Positions 24,663 to 37,287 of a stretch of 64,000 bases of DNA are shown in pieces. This DNA comes from Nymphaea colorata. Its lineage: Eukaryota > Streptophyta > Magnoliopsida > Nymphaeales > Nymphaeaceae. Where the stretch lies: the NCBI RefSeq assembly GCF_008831285.2, contig NC_045139.1, positions 19,877,912 through 19,941,911 on the forward strand, read 5' to 3'. The notes under the pieces were generated by a model. That model worked only from the letters and a program-made list of their open reading frames with translations, was not told the DNA's origin and did not search any database. Both the position numbers and the translations under genes were made by a program. Within the stretch, counting starts at the first letter, position 1, and each line of letters starts with the position of its first letter.

Positions 24663-24884
24663 GTGTTCTCTAACTTCATCAATCACTGTAAGTTGACAGA
24701 AATTTATAGTTCCACGATTCCTATACTTGGAGCAATAACAGGTCGAGTGAGGGGAATATTATGTGCAGGATCGATCAGTGCATGGTTTCGGCTACGTGGA
24801 TTGAAATACCTGTTTGATTTAAATGAGCTTCTTATTCTTCCCCAAACTTGCTCGGATCATAATCCAATTTTGCACAGTGCTTAG
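24663..24884 (+). pseudogene. LINE endonuclease C-terminal remnant
   Basis: A 73-codon frame begins FSNFINHCKLTEI and ends with CSDHNPILHSA. The SDHxPI motif is the conserved C-terminal end of the apurinic-like (exonuclease-endonuclease-phosphatase) nuclease of L1 elements. The N-terminal catalytic half is missing or unrecognisable. Confidence 0.72.
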
Positions 24885-25065
24885 AAGGGCCAAAGTTGGT
24901 CACATGGTAAGGGTTGTTTCAGGTTCTATAATTATTGGTTAGAGGAACAAGAATGCAAAGACATTATTGTTGTGTGCTGGCAAGAGGAAGTTGATGGCTG
25001 TCCTTTGATTCACATATTAAAAAAAACTTGAAAGAATCAAAGACAAAATCGGTGGATGGGCCAAA

Positions 25066-26620
25066 ATGTTCTCCCAGGGTTTTGGCAAACAGATTGAAGA
25101 TTGTCACAGACAACTCTTCGAATATCAGATTGAAGCAGAAAGGGGCTGCCATACTGCTTTGATTAATGAAAAGAATTGCAAGGAAAGACTTGTGAACCTG
25201 TTAAACATGGAAGAGTCCTTTTGGCATCAAAAATCTCGAATAAAATGGTTAAAAGGTGATGATACCAGTACTAAATTCTTTCATGAATCAGTGAAAAGTA
25301 AAAAGAGGAGAAATTGGATAGTTGTGGTCACAATCAATGAACAGAAAATAGATAATGAGAAAGACATTCTGGAAGCGTTCACACATTGCGTCCAAGATTT
25401 CTTGCAACAAGAAAGTGAAACAGGGATTCTAAATTCAGATATGATCAATGGCACCATCGTAAGGGTGGACGAAAATGAGAATCTCATGGCACCCATACGG
25501 GATGAAGAGATTAAATGAGCAGTCCTAGAAGCAGACAAAGATTCAGCACTTGGGCCAGATGGATTTCCAAATAAGTTTTTCCAAGACAACTGGCTGATTC
25601 TCATGGAGGCCCTCTCCGCTTACATGTGAAATTTCTTTGCTAAAGGCAAACTAGTTAACAAAGCTAATAGAATACATTTTTCTTTGATCCCCAAAATTCC
25701 AGGTGAAACTACTATTCAAAATTTCAGGCCCATATCTCTCTGCAATAGCATCACCAATCTCTCTGCAATAGCATCACCAAGTTCTTGAGCCGTATCATGG
25801 TAAAAAGAATGAGACCTATACTTTTCCAGATCATTGCTAGCAACCAAAGCACATTCCTTCCTGGCCGTTGCGTCCAAGACTGCATTCTTCTAGGCCAGAA
25901 AGTTGTTCACTCCATGGCTATCAGGAAAAGAAGGTCTCTATATGCCTTAAAATTGATTTGAGCAAAGCATATGACAGTCTCTTGGACATTCTTGGAGAAC
26001 TCATTGAGACAATTGGGGTTCAAGGAAGGTTGGATTCAAAGGATTATGATCCTTGTATCTTCAATATCTATGGCCATCATATTAAATGGTAAGAAGGGTG
26101 CCTGGTTCTAGCCGCAAAGGAGGGTTACGCCAAGATGATCATCTCTCACTTACTTGTTTCTCATAGTTGCAGAGATATTTGGTAAAAGTCTCAAAGAACC
26201 CATTGGCTCGAGCAGGATTAAGCTTCCATGCCTTGGAACATAGAGAAGACATAGAATCTCTTGTTTATGCAGATGACTTAATGTTGTTCATTGACTTTAA
26301 TCATATGGTAAACACCACAAGGCTAATTGAAGCCTTTGAAGAGGGCTCGGGTCTAACAGTTAATAATGAAAAGAGTGTGATTGTTGGATTCAACACTACA
26401 GATGCAGACACTGCCGAGGCAAAGAGGTTGTTTCGAAGTACTTGGGAGTGCCTCTTCAAAATAAACGTCTTCTTGACCGTGAATGCTCTGGCCCACTCAT
26501 GAGAATTGAGCAAAGACTTAGCCTATGGAAACAAAAATTACTCTCGTCTGCAAGTGGACTCTACTTGATAAAGTACGTGTTGTCTACCATCCCATAGTAT
26601 TGGAGTATGCTCTTCTGCCT
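25066..26620 (+). pseudogene. LINE reverse transcriptase, broken
   Basis: From 25066 the frame reads the region before RT (KSRIKWLKGDDTSTKFFHESV). After a TGA near 25516 the RT fingers follow (DSALGPDGFP at about 25540), then LIPKIPGETTIQNFRPISLC, then LKIDLSKAYD with the first catalytic Asp at about 25950-25975, and VYADDLMLFID with the catalytic YADD at about 26262-26290. A 24-base tandem duplication (25732-25779) and several stops and shifts break it. Confidence 0.88.
25732..25779. repeat. 24-bp tandem duplication within the LINE RT
   Basis: ATCTCTCTGCAATAGCATCA plus CCAA occurs twice head to tail at the position coding for the conserved PISLCN motif. The insertion keeps length divisible by three but distorts a conserved RT block, so it arose after the element stopped being constrained. 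Confidence 0.88.
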
Positions 26621-27495
26621 TCCATCCAAATTCATGATTAAAGTTGATAGATTGTGCTCATTTCCTATGGGGTGATGACGGGATCATGCGCAGAGCACAC
26701 TTAATCAAATGGCCGAAGAATTGTCTCCCTATTAAAGAAGGCGGCACTGGCATCAGGAAAATACATGAAGTAAATCAAGCTTGTCTAGCTTTCCTAGTTT
26801 GTTGTGCTATAAGTTCTAATGATATCTGTGCCAACTACGTCAAAGTCAAATACACAAAGAAAACAAAGTATGTAGAGTAATTTCACTTTCTTTTAAGTGT
26901 TCTTATGTGTGGAAAACAATCTGGACAGCCTAGAAGACCATAAGGAATGAGGTTTCTTGGCAAGTGCATTATGAGACATCAACTAAAGTCTGGTATGACG
27001 GATGGAAGGGTGCCCCTTTAGTGGAGGACATAGATATGTCTAACCCGCTATATGTAAATCTAAACAAAGAAACTACGGTGGAGAAGGTAGTGCGTCAAAA
27101 GGACAGAAATATATTTAGCCTCTTGAGTAGCCTCCGACTTGATGCTAGAGGGCTGACCTTAGATATGTCCCAGCTTGATAAGTTGAACTTCCACCAAAAC
27201 ACAGAATGCTGAAATTCAAAGAAAGATCATTTGGGAGCACATCAAAAGAAAATAGCCAGAAGATAAGTGTAGAAGCAGTCTTTGGGTGAACCATGGGCTC
27301 CCTAGAGCAGGTTGGACAGTATACATTGCTTGTGAAGGTAGACTAATGACAGATTCTAGGCTGAAGCGTTTTGAGATCCAGTTAGCATCTCGGTGTGAAC
27401 TCTGTCATAAAGCTATAGAAGATGAAGATCACTTATTCTTTAAATGGCCATTTATTCAACATTGCTGGAGTTTGATAGCAGATAAGTTTACTTAG
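26621..27495 (+). pseudogene. LINE post-RT region and zf-RVT domain
   Basis: Frame 26644-26880 matches the segment after the RT thumb (FLWGDDG, then EGGTGIRKIHEVNQACLAFL). Frame 26964-27212 continues it (VWYDGWKGAPLVEDI). Frame 27286-27495 is the zf-RVT domain: FEIQLASRCELCHKAIEDED, then HLFFKWPF, with the C-x2-C and following His visible; the usual Cys after HLFF is a Trp. Stops and shifts separate the frames. Confidence 0.82.
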
Positions 27496-28310
27496 TCCCC
27501 TCCCAAAGGTAACAATGTTAAACAAGGCCTGAGATGGTGGTGCAGGTGCAAACTGAAGAGGAAAATATGAGCAGTTTTGTGAAAGCTTACTTACCATTTG
27601 CATCTGGTTTGTATGGTGCACTAGAAATGAAAGAAAGTATGCAACTGAGGATATGAGATATTGTAGTCCCAATGGGCTGTGGTAGCTCTGCAAGGAGCAG
27701 AACCAAAAAAATGGTCTAGATTGGTTGAGCAAAAAGAAAGTTAGAAGCTTGGATTCACCTTGGATTCTTCCCAGTAGAGTGGCATTTCTGAGATAGTACA
27801 GTTTATAGTGTCAACATTGTCTCTTGGACTAACGGTTGGAGGAGGGGATTTGCTGGTTTGGTGAAGAGGAAAACTAGGAAATTCATCTATGGAATCTGCT
27901 GCTGGGCTGGAGATGGTTACCTATTTTTTGAGAGCTGGGTTTTTAACCTGTGTTTGACCAAGATTGGGCTAGGTCAAGATAAAATTGTGGTCCATGCCAA
28001 CAATAGGCGCTGGAAAAATTGGATGCACAAAGTGATGGAGAGAGTAGTCCTAGCGGCGGATCGGTTTATGCACATCAAAATGGAAGCTGATCGTGTTCAG
28101 CTAGCTAATGCTTAACCTATAGTGGAAAGCTGTCACACGGTTTTGTGCTGCGCCGGTGGTTCTGGTTTTAAAGAAGGAAGGGTAGGGGATGATGACTGGG
28201 ACCCAAGTCATTTCATGTACTAGAAATGATGGTATCCTTTTGACGGTTTGAAATTTTTTTGTTGTAATTAATCCTTTTTTGGCGATAAAGGTTGAGGGCC
28301 TATCCCTCCA

Positions 28311-29209
28311 CAGGTTTTCACCGGAAGATTTCCTATCTTCATTGTAAGAGGCAACAATAGCCATTGGAAGGTCGCCTCCCACTTGACAGTAGAATGCAGA
28401 AGCTTGGATTCAATATGGCATCGAGATGCTCTATCCGTTTCTAGGAGCACATCTCACCATTTCTTTAACTGCAGCAGAGTTAAAAGGGTGTAAAAGAAGA
28501 CTTTTACCCATTTTAGTCACAAGAATCTTCAAGCCATTAATGTTTTTAAGGGACTTAAGTGGTGGAAAAATTGTAGATTTAAAAATAAAATGATAGACAA
28601 ATGCTAGAAGAGCCATTATCATATAATAGTTTGGTGTATATGAAAGATGAAGAGTAGTGCTAAGCATTCCTATAAAAATCTAGTCTAGAGGGTACCTGAG
28701 AGGGCTTGGAACTTTTTTGAGTAACTAGTTAACAGACATTGGTCTGCTATGAAAGGCAAGAAGATCGAAAATTGGTTGGAGAATAAAATTATGTGGGGAA
28801 AAGATGCAGCATTATAGTGATGCTCGGTTCAGCATTCATGTGGTTAGTGTTATAAAGAAGTCTAAGCAAGATACTGCTGCGCTTATTTGCGAACGTGGTG
28901 GAGATCAAATTTGTGGTGTCAAGCGAGGATAGGAGAAGGGGAGTAAGGGACGAGTTTTGGGTTTGTAAGCTCTTGCTGGACTAAGTGGACACATTTCAAT
29001 GGTTGTCGACAGTGCTAATTGGAAAGAGGATATACAAGCCCTACTTAAGTAATAGCAATCTCTTGAATAGATGCACAAAAACTGGTCATCACTATTGGAA
29101 GCAGCTAAAAATTATCAAAAGTTGGCCGGTTGCAGAAACTGGTCAGCTGTGTTCAATTCCGAAGCTCAAGAAGGTTGACTTTCTTTTGTGCCAGCCTTCT
29201 ATAGGCTGG
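28311..29209. other. Anonymous sequence between two LINE tails
   Basis: No frame with recognisable motifs. Since it ends in a second LINE tail it may be the heavily decayed 3' part of another 5'-truncated LINE. Confidence 0.4.
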
Positions 29210-29330
29210 AATTTTTTTTTTAGAACCAGATGTTATGGGAAAGAGAGCCTTTTGTGGCTTCATTTTTTGTTGTATATACTTGTTTCTATCTTTTGAGTAA
29301 TAAAGGTAGGGGGCCTAAGCCCCAACAGTC
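29210..29330 (+). mobile_element. Second LINE 3' tail
   Basis: TTTTTTGTTGTATATACTTG followed by GAGTAATAAAGGTAGGGGGCCTAAGCCCC closely parallels the LINE tail at 28250-28310, so this is a second member of the same LINE family, inserted in the same orientation and largely truncated or decayed upstream. Confidence 0.65.
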
Positions 29331-32300
29331 GTTCTCTAGAACAATAGCCATTAGAAACACATATTTAAGATGGGGTCTAAATATAATAAGGGCATTGATG
29401 AGTAATTGGATTTGTTAATGACATAGTTTAAGGTACGATACTTTTAAGCTCTGGAAATTGATTGATTTGGTCCTCCACAACTCCAAGTTCAACTTCTTTA
29501 GGTTGCTCTCTAGGTTTGATTTGGATTCCATTGGATTGAAAGACATATCCAATTGAACATTAAGGTTCAATGCAAAGTGGATACTCTTGGTATTCAACAC
29601 GAGTGATGGCTTTCCCCTTTAATGATGATAGAAACTTTTGTTCATCAAAAGCAATAGCCCTAAAAATAATGGTCTTGTGAGTCATTTGATTTAGATAGTC
29701 ATTATGATTTGGACTATATCTTAGAAAAATATACACCTGAAACCGAAATTCAAGCTTGGTTTCTCTACAGGTTCTCATGTTTAGAAAGCAAGTACGTCAA
29801 AATTTGGGCTTATTTTTTGAGGAAAAATTCAAATGGGTTCTACCAGAATGATATAAGTTTGTGTGTTTATAAGACAAAATATCACCATAAAAGCATAATT
29901 CCAAATTATTTGTAGTTGGTTCCTAATTATGCATGAAATGCGCTAGTTTAGATTATTGTAACGTCTAGTTTATTTTTCACTGTCTAATAGTGGTTGGAGG
30001 ATAGGTTTTGATTGTTCAATTGCATGTTTATGTGTAGAAAAATCTCTTAGCTACCATTGGTGTGGGATTATTTTGGCTAGTCATTTTTTTTTTTTTAAAA
30101 TTGACTCCTTTTCTTTTTTGTTCCTTCAAACTTTTTTGGCTACGTTTATGTTGCAGTGTGTTAGAAATCATTCGAGGTTATTGTATATATGTAAAAACAA
30201 GAGCAAAAGTCAAATTTTGATGTGCTTTTAGGGATTAGTTTCTACATGTGCTGCCAGCCACAGTGGGCTTGATGGTTCTTCTTTTGTTTTAATCGTTCAT
30301 ATTTCTTTGATTTTCAATCAATTTGATCTTTGACTTTTCATTGTAAATCATTCTCAAAAGTGTAAATCCCAGATTCTATGCTTAGTGTCATTATATTCAC
30401 ATGCAAAAACACGTCATTTAGAATGAAACTGTTTGGGTGTGGTCCACCGGTTTAGGCTAGTTCAAAGGTTTGTGAGTCTCCTTGGTTTCTTTGATTGGAA
30501 TAAGTTTGTTTGTCTAAATCTGTATTCTTTAGTCACCCCGTATGTGTTACTTTTGAAATCCTTGATTTAGGTGTTGTTTCATGCATTCCATCATTGAATT
30601 GCATTATTAGTACAAAGTTAAGATAGTTCCTAGGGTTCCATATACATGTTTGCATTCACCAGCATTCTCGCCAGATTCTAGTGAGTGGCCACGGATTCTT
30701 TTCATGTAGCTTCTCCTCCATTGCTGGACAGTTATAAGACAATGATCACAAATGTGGCATTAAGTTACACTTGCATGGCAGTTTAGGAAGCAAAGTTATA
30801 CTTAAAGCTAGGTTGTTTGGGAAAATACTGTAATACTAAGATTTTACTTCTATTAGATTGTACTATTAAAGGTTAAGCTTTATTAAACTTCCCTCCTAAG
30901 AGGCGTGTCACATGAAACCTTTCTTCAATGCATTTTTGTTAGGATTATTTCATTCATATGTGTTTAGCTAGGTTAAATATATAGCATGCTTTTTTTACGG
31001 TTTGCATCAGGTTCTAGGATTATATATGTGTGGAGTCCATGCTAAGTTGGCACATTCTAGAGAGCTAGAGGATGATCTAATGTGGTATGGATTCAAAAAT
31101 TTTAAGGTAAAACTGTTGTAGAAAATCCAATTGGGTTAGAGGTTAACTTTAGCATAAAAAGGAAGGTCTAGCAAAAGCCAACTGAGTTGACCAAAGAAGA
31201 TAGGAAGGCCACCTCATCTAAAGAGAAAAACTAAGGCAGGTCATCTACAGGATTTTCCTGGAGATCGAATTATATTGAATATACGTCATATAAAAAGATA
31301 AATAGAAGTAATTAATTGGTTAATTTAATATTTACTTAAGATAATTACAGTAGTAAATTAAGGCTTAAATTTGCATTTTCACATAAATAAACCCAAGGTA
31401 GGTTGATGTTGGTGATTGGGCCCCTGACATGTCCGAATATCGGACAGCCCTAGGATTTGCCCAATCCTAGATGGTCTCATAATCTAAAATCCTATTCATC
31501 TTGCCCTGACTGTAGATGAATTTCCTACTGAAGAGGCACGATAATTTATAGAAGAAACTGGTAGTTCCTGCCATTCTTGTATCTCATTTGCGAACACTAC
31601 ACGATAGTTTTTAGTGTTCCTGGATTTCAATCAAGATAATAGTTGCCTAGAAATGTGAGGAAAACACTAACGTTAGCAAGTTGCTGAAGGGGTATATATG
31701 TCCGTTGTAGGTCTGGAATCTTGCCTTTGGACGTATGCTACATGTGTCTCTTGCATACCTGCATTTGCATGTACGCATCATGTCGATCATATGGTCATAG
31801 CTATGCTAGAAACATTCCACCTACATTGGAAAGTGTACATTATAACCTTATCAGTAGACCCAACATTTACCATATTGTAGCAAATAGTAAAGTATAGTAA
31901 ATGTGCAATATATTTATTTGCTAATATCCAAAACTTAAAATAAATAACATTGAGAAGATTGAGAAAAAAAAAGAGTTATCCATTAAAACATATTACACAA
32001 AAATACACGTTTATGGCAATGCGTTAATTTAGCCAAACATAATCATAATGTCACAAGTAATAACATATGCAAAAATAAATTTAAAATCTTATACATTAGA
32101 CAATGAAATTGGTCAATGCAACAATCAATCATTTTCATCTCCCTTGTACACTATTGTCATACCTTCCCGAAACAACAAAAATCTATGGTAAGCTTCAAAA
32201 AGCAATAGAAATCTATGGTGAAATTGAATAGAAACCGCTTTTTCTTCAACTGCAATTCGATCTCCTACGCATATATTTTACTCAAAGTAATATTTTTTTT

Positions 32301-33598
32301 CTCTCAGACCAACAAAAACTCCCCTTCACTCAACTCATGAGAGATGTTCATCTGATAGTCGTCAATAAATAGGATAGAGAGAACACGAGTAGTTAAATGG
32401 AAAAAATCCTCTTTTCTTTAAAATTTCATTAAAGTGGCATTTGATAGTCTTAAATCCAAAAGAAGCTGCATATAAAGTTGTGTTTTTAAAATCCTCAGTT
32501 TAAACAAATTGAAGTATGCTACATATTAAAAACCATAAAGTTAAGACCAGATGGAAAGGTGGTCTGAGTGAAACAAACACAACCTTAGGTGTTTGAAACT
32601 TAAAAAAATAGGTAAAAGGCATTTTGATACACCCATTTGTCCTTTAATTCCTGTCAAGAACATTAGTAGAGGCAGTCCTTTGTGAATTATTTTGTTAGCC
32701 AAGCAACGATCTGTTATCTGTTAAAGGTGAAGTAGCGTTTCATAAAATGTTGAAACATTGAGCAGTAATTTGCAATTTGTTCTAATTAATGTGGGAACGT
32801 TGGTTTAGATGAAGACAGGTGAAGAGACCAACATGACAGCAAATCGTACATAAACTGTCGTTCTTTTGAGATATTGCATGACAAGCTATCCAGAACTTAA
32901 AAACTCAAGGAAACTCCCAAAAACACTGTGCCTTCTCAAACTTCTTTGGGGTGACCCATCAGGAGCTGACCCATTCTCGCCATGGCAGATTTCTCACAAA
33001 ATTAAACGTTTAATTTTTTGCTTTGGCATTGAGAAATCAAGTCCGGCATGAGCTGTGCAACTCCACGTTTCGTTCTAGCAGTTAAAGAACTCAGCCCCCA
33101 GCCCCCACTGTCGACTATTCCCACCGAAAGAAGCCTAAGCATTGTCAAATGCTCTGGATGATCGAGATCAATAGCCATGCGTCTGTTGATTAAACTGTGA
33201 ACCAAGACAAAGCTTCTAACTATAAATTATTCAAAGGCAACTTCCCACATCCACAACCCATAATCCCCCTGTTCCGCAAACAACAAAAGTGAAAATTTTG
33301 GTAAGCTCACCTTTGCTCTATATAAGACATTATCGTAAATTGACCAAAAGTAAGGTATAATATGAAGTCATGAACACAAGCATTATGCTCCATGCCATTC
33401 GACTCCCAAATAATATGAGCGTAAATATGCCACTAGGTTTACAATGCTTAAGAATGCATAAGACAAGTAATTATTCTTCCTTCTCGTTTGTATTCTAAAG
33501 AATTGTTATGCATAAATTGAAATGAAATAAAACAAGCAACTTGCAGTCTGATCTGTTATTTCTCCATTCTGTACTCAACTACCATCGGTGTATCTTTT
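29331..33598. other. Intergenic DNA, no gene supported
   Basis: AT-rich spacer. Frames such as 29560-29778 (minus) and 33002-33205 (minus) lack recognisable motifs. The latter follows a possible acceptor (TTCACAG near 33190) and could be a terminal exon, but nothing else supports it. No TE termini were recognised. Confidence 0.5.
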
Positions 33599-33793
33599 CT
33601 AATCATGAAGGGCTTCAGCAATGACGTTATCAAAGAATTGCCCAGAGGTCTGATCCCAGAAAGCATAATAATTTATAGGTTTACAAGAGCTCGAATCCCC
33701 CACAAAGGGACTTTCACTGGCACAAAGCAGTGGCAGAGCCAAAAAAATTTGGCTGAGCAGCACTAAATACAGTAAATTAAAAAAAGAACTTGC
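33599..33793 (-). CDS. Weak candidate exon with a hydrophobic stretch
   Basis: A 65-codon frame with a hydrophobic run (FFNLLYLVLLSQIFLALPLL) resembling a signal peptide or membrane segment, then a polar stretch. It has no proper ATG (the first codon is TTG), so it would need to be spliced to an upstream exon. A possible donor-bearing upstream exon exists near 35290-35430. The nucleotide context at 33726-33755 also resembles a repeat phrase near 11448, which argues that it is not a gene. I do not recognise the protein. Confidence 0.15.
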   Translation of the reverse strand, partial: ASSFFNLLYLVLLSQIFLALPLLCASESPFVGDSSSCKPINYYAFWDQTSGQFFDNVIAEALHD

Positions 33794-33799
33794 CAAACA

Positions 33800-36407
33800 T
33801 TTCTTTTAAGAGCTCAAATTGAAATATCCATGCCTAGACATTCAAAATAAAATATCAATACAAACGTAAAAGCCTGTCTCAAATAGACCAGAACCAGAAT
33901 AGCATGTCTATATGACAGGTAAGCAGCATGGACTTTGGAGATACGTTTGCATTGGAAAGGGTAACGGAAGATAATGAAGGTACTAAATTTGTTCAATTCT
34001 GACTACTAGTTTTCATACGTGAAATAATCTGTCCTACTCACATTTGCCCAAATACATAAAATGAAGAAGGCTTCTATATGGTGTCTAAGTTATTCGCCAA
34101 TTTACAATTACTATATCATGATAATATATGTATGGTGATATTTCTAGAATAGCATATTTTTCTTTTTTCAAAAAACTTCAGCTATCGTGAGCAAGACATT
34201 ATATCCATCATATTGGTCATTTCCTATTGAACATTATCTGCTGCTTTTGGGCAGTACTTGTAATAGAAGCATAAGACATGATGAAAATTGAAATAGACAG
34301 GGCATGGCATAAGCTATGATGAAATATATAAGTTTTACATTAACCTTGATGAAATAGTAAGGAGGAAGGAGGCTGACAGAATATCAGAGAAAACTAATTA
34401 CTGATGCTTAAGTTGAGATAATAGACAAAAAGGAATTTATTTAATTTATATTTGTGAAAACAGGGAAAAAATTTATCAACGTCAGCTTGCAAAATCTATT
34501 ATGGTTCTTAACTACGAAAATTTTCAGATTTAATTGTATAATAAATTTAAGAGAGTGTCTTACTTGCCATGCTACTATGTTAGGAGGATTAAAGTATTTC
34601 TTCCATACATATAATTTTTAATAAAATGAACCATCGGTTGCCACCACAACTATGTTTAAAAAAATGTTAGAAATACAAGTGAATTTTTAAGCTCCTATAT
34701 TTAACACACTTAATATCTCTTGAAAATAGATTAAAAGTTGTATTGAGTAATACCAATAACAAATCAGTAACCAGCCTCCTACAATCAACATATTTAAGCA
34801 AGTTTGGTACAAACTACAACGACATGCAACATATTCAGGTGATACAGTAGTCAGTATCCTTTACCCATTAAAACTACAATAGTCAGCTAATTATTTAAGC
34901 AAGTTTGTTACAAAGTTAAACAATAACCATATTTAGACACTTGATTCTACTATCTAGATAATTGAACGTCAAATTTTTTTAAATCCACACACCAAATCTC
35001 TACCAGCTTCAGTGGAAGGACGTCATACACGAAGGAAAGCATAACAAGACCAAACTTGCTAGTCATCTATGGTACCCAAATATTCAACTCCAGAATGGGC
35101 ACAGAGCTAGTGGGAATTGGGTGAAGTTGTGAACCTACTAAAGTAGAGGAAATTCAGAACCCCCAAATGTAAATGCCCAAAACAAAATCCCCAAATCAAA
35201 ATCAAAATGCACAAATCAAAACACCCAAACACAATAGCAAAACAGGCAAACCAACACGCAATCACAAGGAGGAGAGAGAGAGGGTTACCATTTTTTAACA
35301 ACCATGGCCAATGGCTATTGAAACTGGCGATGGTGACCAAAAAGCACAAACGCTGGAAAAGGAACAAAACTGAAGACTGAAGAAGAAAAAGAAGACGAAG
35401 AGAGAGAGGGACTCACGCAGCAGGCGGCCGGTGGACAGTGAGACTCTCGGCAGATATGGGATGCTGGGAAGGCCCAGTCAGCGTGGCATTGCTTTCTGTA
35501 GGGAAGCACCACGAACGGCAGCAGCAGTAACATGAGGAGAGTTCATCATTCACCAGGATGAGACTCCAATCACATTCGCTGTATGAGACTATGGGGGCAT
35601 TTTTACAGCCTACAATGCGCAGGCCAGGGTATAGTGAGGACATCCCATGCAAGTAGACCCTGGTACAGCTTCATATGTAAAAGGATTTGAGCGCCCACAC
35701 AAGCACACACATGGTTCTGCTCCTGGCACAAAGTGCATTTTACTATCAGCATGAACAATATAAGACGAGTGTTAACTGAAAGGACACCTTTTCTTGAACC
35801 ACTAAAGCCAATACAAGTATCCTGGTAAGCAATCTTGCACTGAAGAAGGAAGTGGTCAGGCCTAGTTCCAATAAGGAATAACTTTTTCCAATAAGGATGG
35901 CCAGGCTCGGCTACACCCTATATTCTCAATGTCCGCCCTCTTCTCTTTTATTGCACATATAATATAGAGTGGTCCATGGCCCTGATAATATATCAGATGC
36001 TCAGCATTGACCTGGTTTTAATTAAAAGATGATTTTCAGACCGTTTGAAATTCAAGGATCAAAATAATTGACCTTAGGGATGAATTGGTCAATCATGAAA
36101 TAAACACTTTTAAGCCACATCTGAGAGAAGTAGTATAAGATGTGAAAGCAGGGAAACAAGTATGAGAAAATGCTATGAAATGGGAAGCAAGTTATGCTCA
36201 TAAAAGGCTACATAAGCGAAAAAAACATAAACGAAGAATGACCAAAATCAGAGACAAGATGAAAAAAATTATGAAGCAAGATAGTACCATCACGCATGCA
36301 AGTGCAACATTGATTCTGTATACATATATATGTGTGTGCTTGTGTGTCAGTGTGTCCATGCATGTGTTTTATATGTGTGTGTTTGAGGGTGATAGAGAGA
36401 GAGAGAG

Positions 36408-36466
<59 letters not shown>

Positions 36467-37287
36467 ACTAAGGAAATAAAACATACAAACCAATGAGAAA
36501 AATAAAATAACTGAAAATTGAATCAATTGAGAAGTGGTTTGTCATTACATAGAAAACCGGATTCTCAGAAATGTCTAAAAGCTTCTCCCAAACTTCCACC
36601 TCTTTGATGGGGGCATCAAATTTCCTGCTTCTAGAGTATTCTTTCTGAACAGATAGCTTCCACCTTAGATAGAGGGTTCTTGTAAGTGTGCTTTAAGATA
36701 AACCTATCCACTTAAAACTCATTTCACGACAAAAGAATCATACTCATACGAAATTTCTATTACATTGAACAATTCCTTTCCTCATACAACAGATACATTG
36801 AACAATTTCCTTTCCTTATACAACAGAAACTAAGTACCAGCTCTATAGAGAAGTATAACACAAGTAAGCTGCAGTAGTTTATGTCATCTATAGAGTCAAT
36901 CATGTATAATGAAATAATTTGTAAGAACAGCAACATTCACTTTTTCTTTTTACCTGCAGATAGCACGAAAATGGGGCATATAAAGAATAATGTACACCTG
37001 CTGCAGAAATCTGACACTTGGGACATTCATTCTCTGCTAACACTGATGTTGTACTATATTCCAACTTAAGGATTCCTTTTCCTCCTATGTACATCTGAGC
37101 TCTTTTTTTTTTTTCTTTTGCGGGTCTTTGACCAGCATTAATTGATTCAGGAGACTTCTCCTTTGGTTGTGGTTGGATATGACAAACACAATAAGGAAGA
37201 ATTAACCATATCAAAATGGTAAGCTAGTCCGCTTCTCTGTAAGCATTTATATCATACACAAAAGTACCTCAGCTTTTGGTTTCATGT
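33800..37287. other. Intergenic DNA with a GA microsatellite and a possible untranslated exon
   Basis: AT-rich, with a GC-richer stretch at 35410-35650. On the minus strand this stretch ends CTGCTGC-GTGAGT, a plausible donor, followed by CT-rich intron-like sequence and a second possible donor near 35290 (AAATG-GTAACC). This may be the 5' end of an unrecognised minus-strand gene. A 37-base tandem repeat lies at about 36762-36826. Confidence 0.35.
36394..36462. repeat. GA microsatellite
   Basis: About 34 GA units with a single CAA interruption at 36408-36410, preceded by a GT-rich tract (36330-36390). Confidence 0.95.

Larger units (their letters stand above)
23439..28310 (+). mobile_element. 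Decayed L1-type LINE, plus strand
   Basis: A non-LTR retrotransposon with parts in the expected order: ORF1 (DUF4283-like), remnant of the endonuclease C-terminus, reverse transcriptase, and zf-RVT. It ends near 28310 with the tail phrase TTTTTTTGTTGTAATTAATCC followed by GATAAAGGTTGAGGGCCTA, a pattern typical of plant LINE ends. Many stops and frameshifts break it. The endonuclease N-terminus is not recognisable, so it has lost sequence as well as frame. Confidence 0.9.

Noticed and set aside
33002-33205. Minus-strand frame that could be a last exon
   Set aside because: Only an acceptor-like site supports it; the protein is not recognisable and no partner exon is found.
36175-36471. 98-codon plus-strand frame ending in repeated Arg-Glu
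   Set aside because: The C-terminal half is a translated GA microsatellite and the remainder has no family resemblance.
36900-37214. 104-codon minus-strand frame downstream of the PPR stop
   Set aside because: It contains a CPKC motif and a possible donor, but starts without context and lies in the expected 3' UTR; not enough to call a gene.
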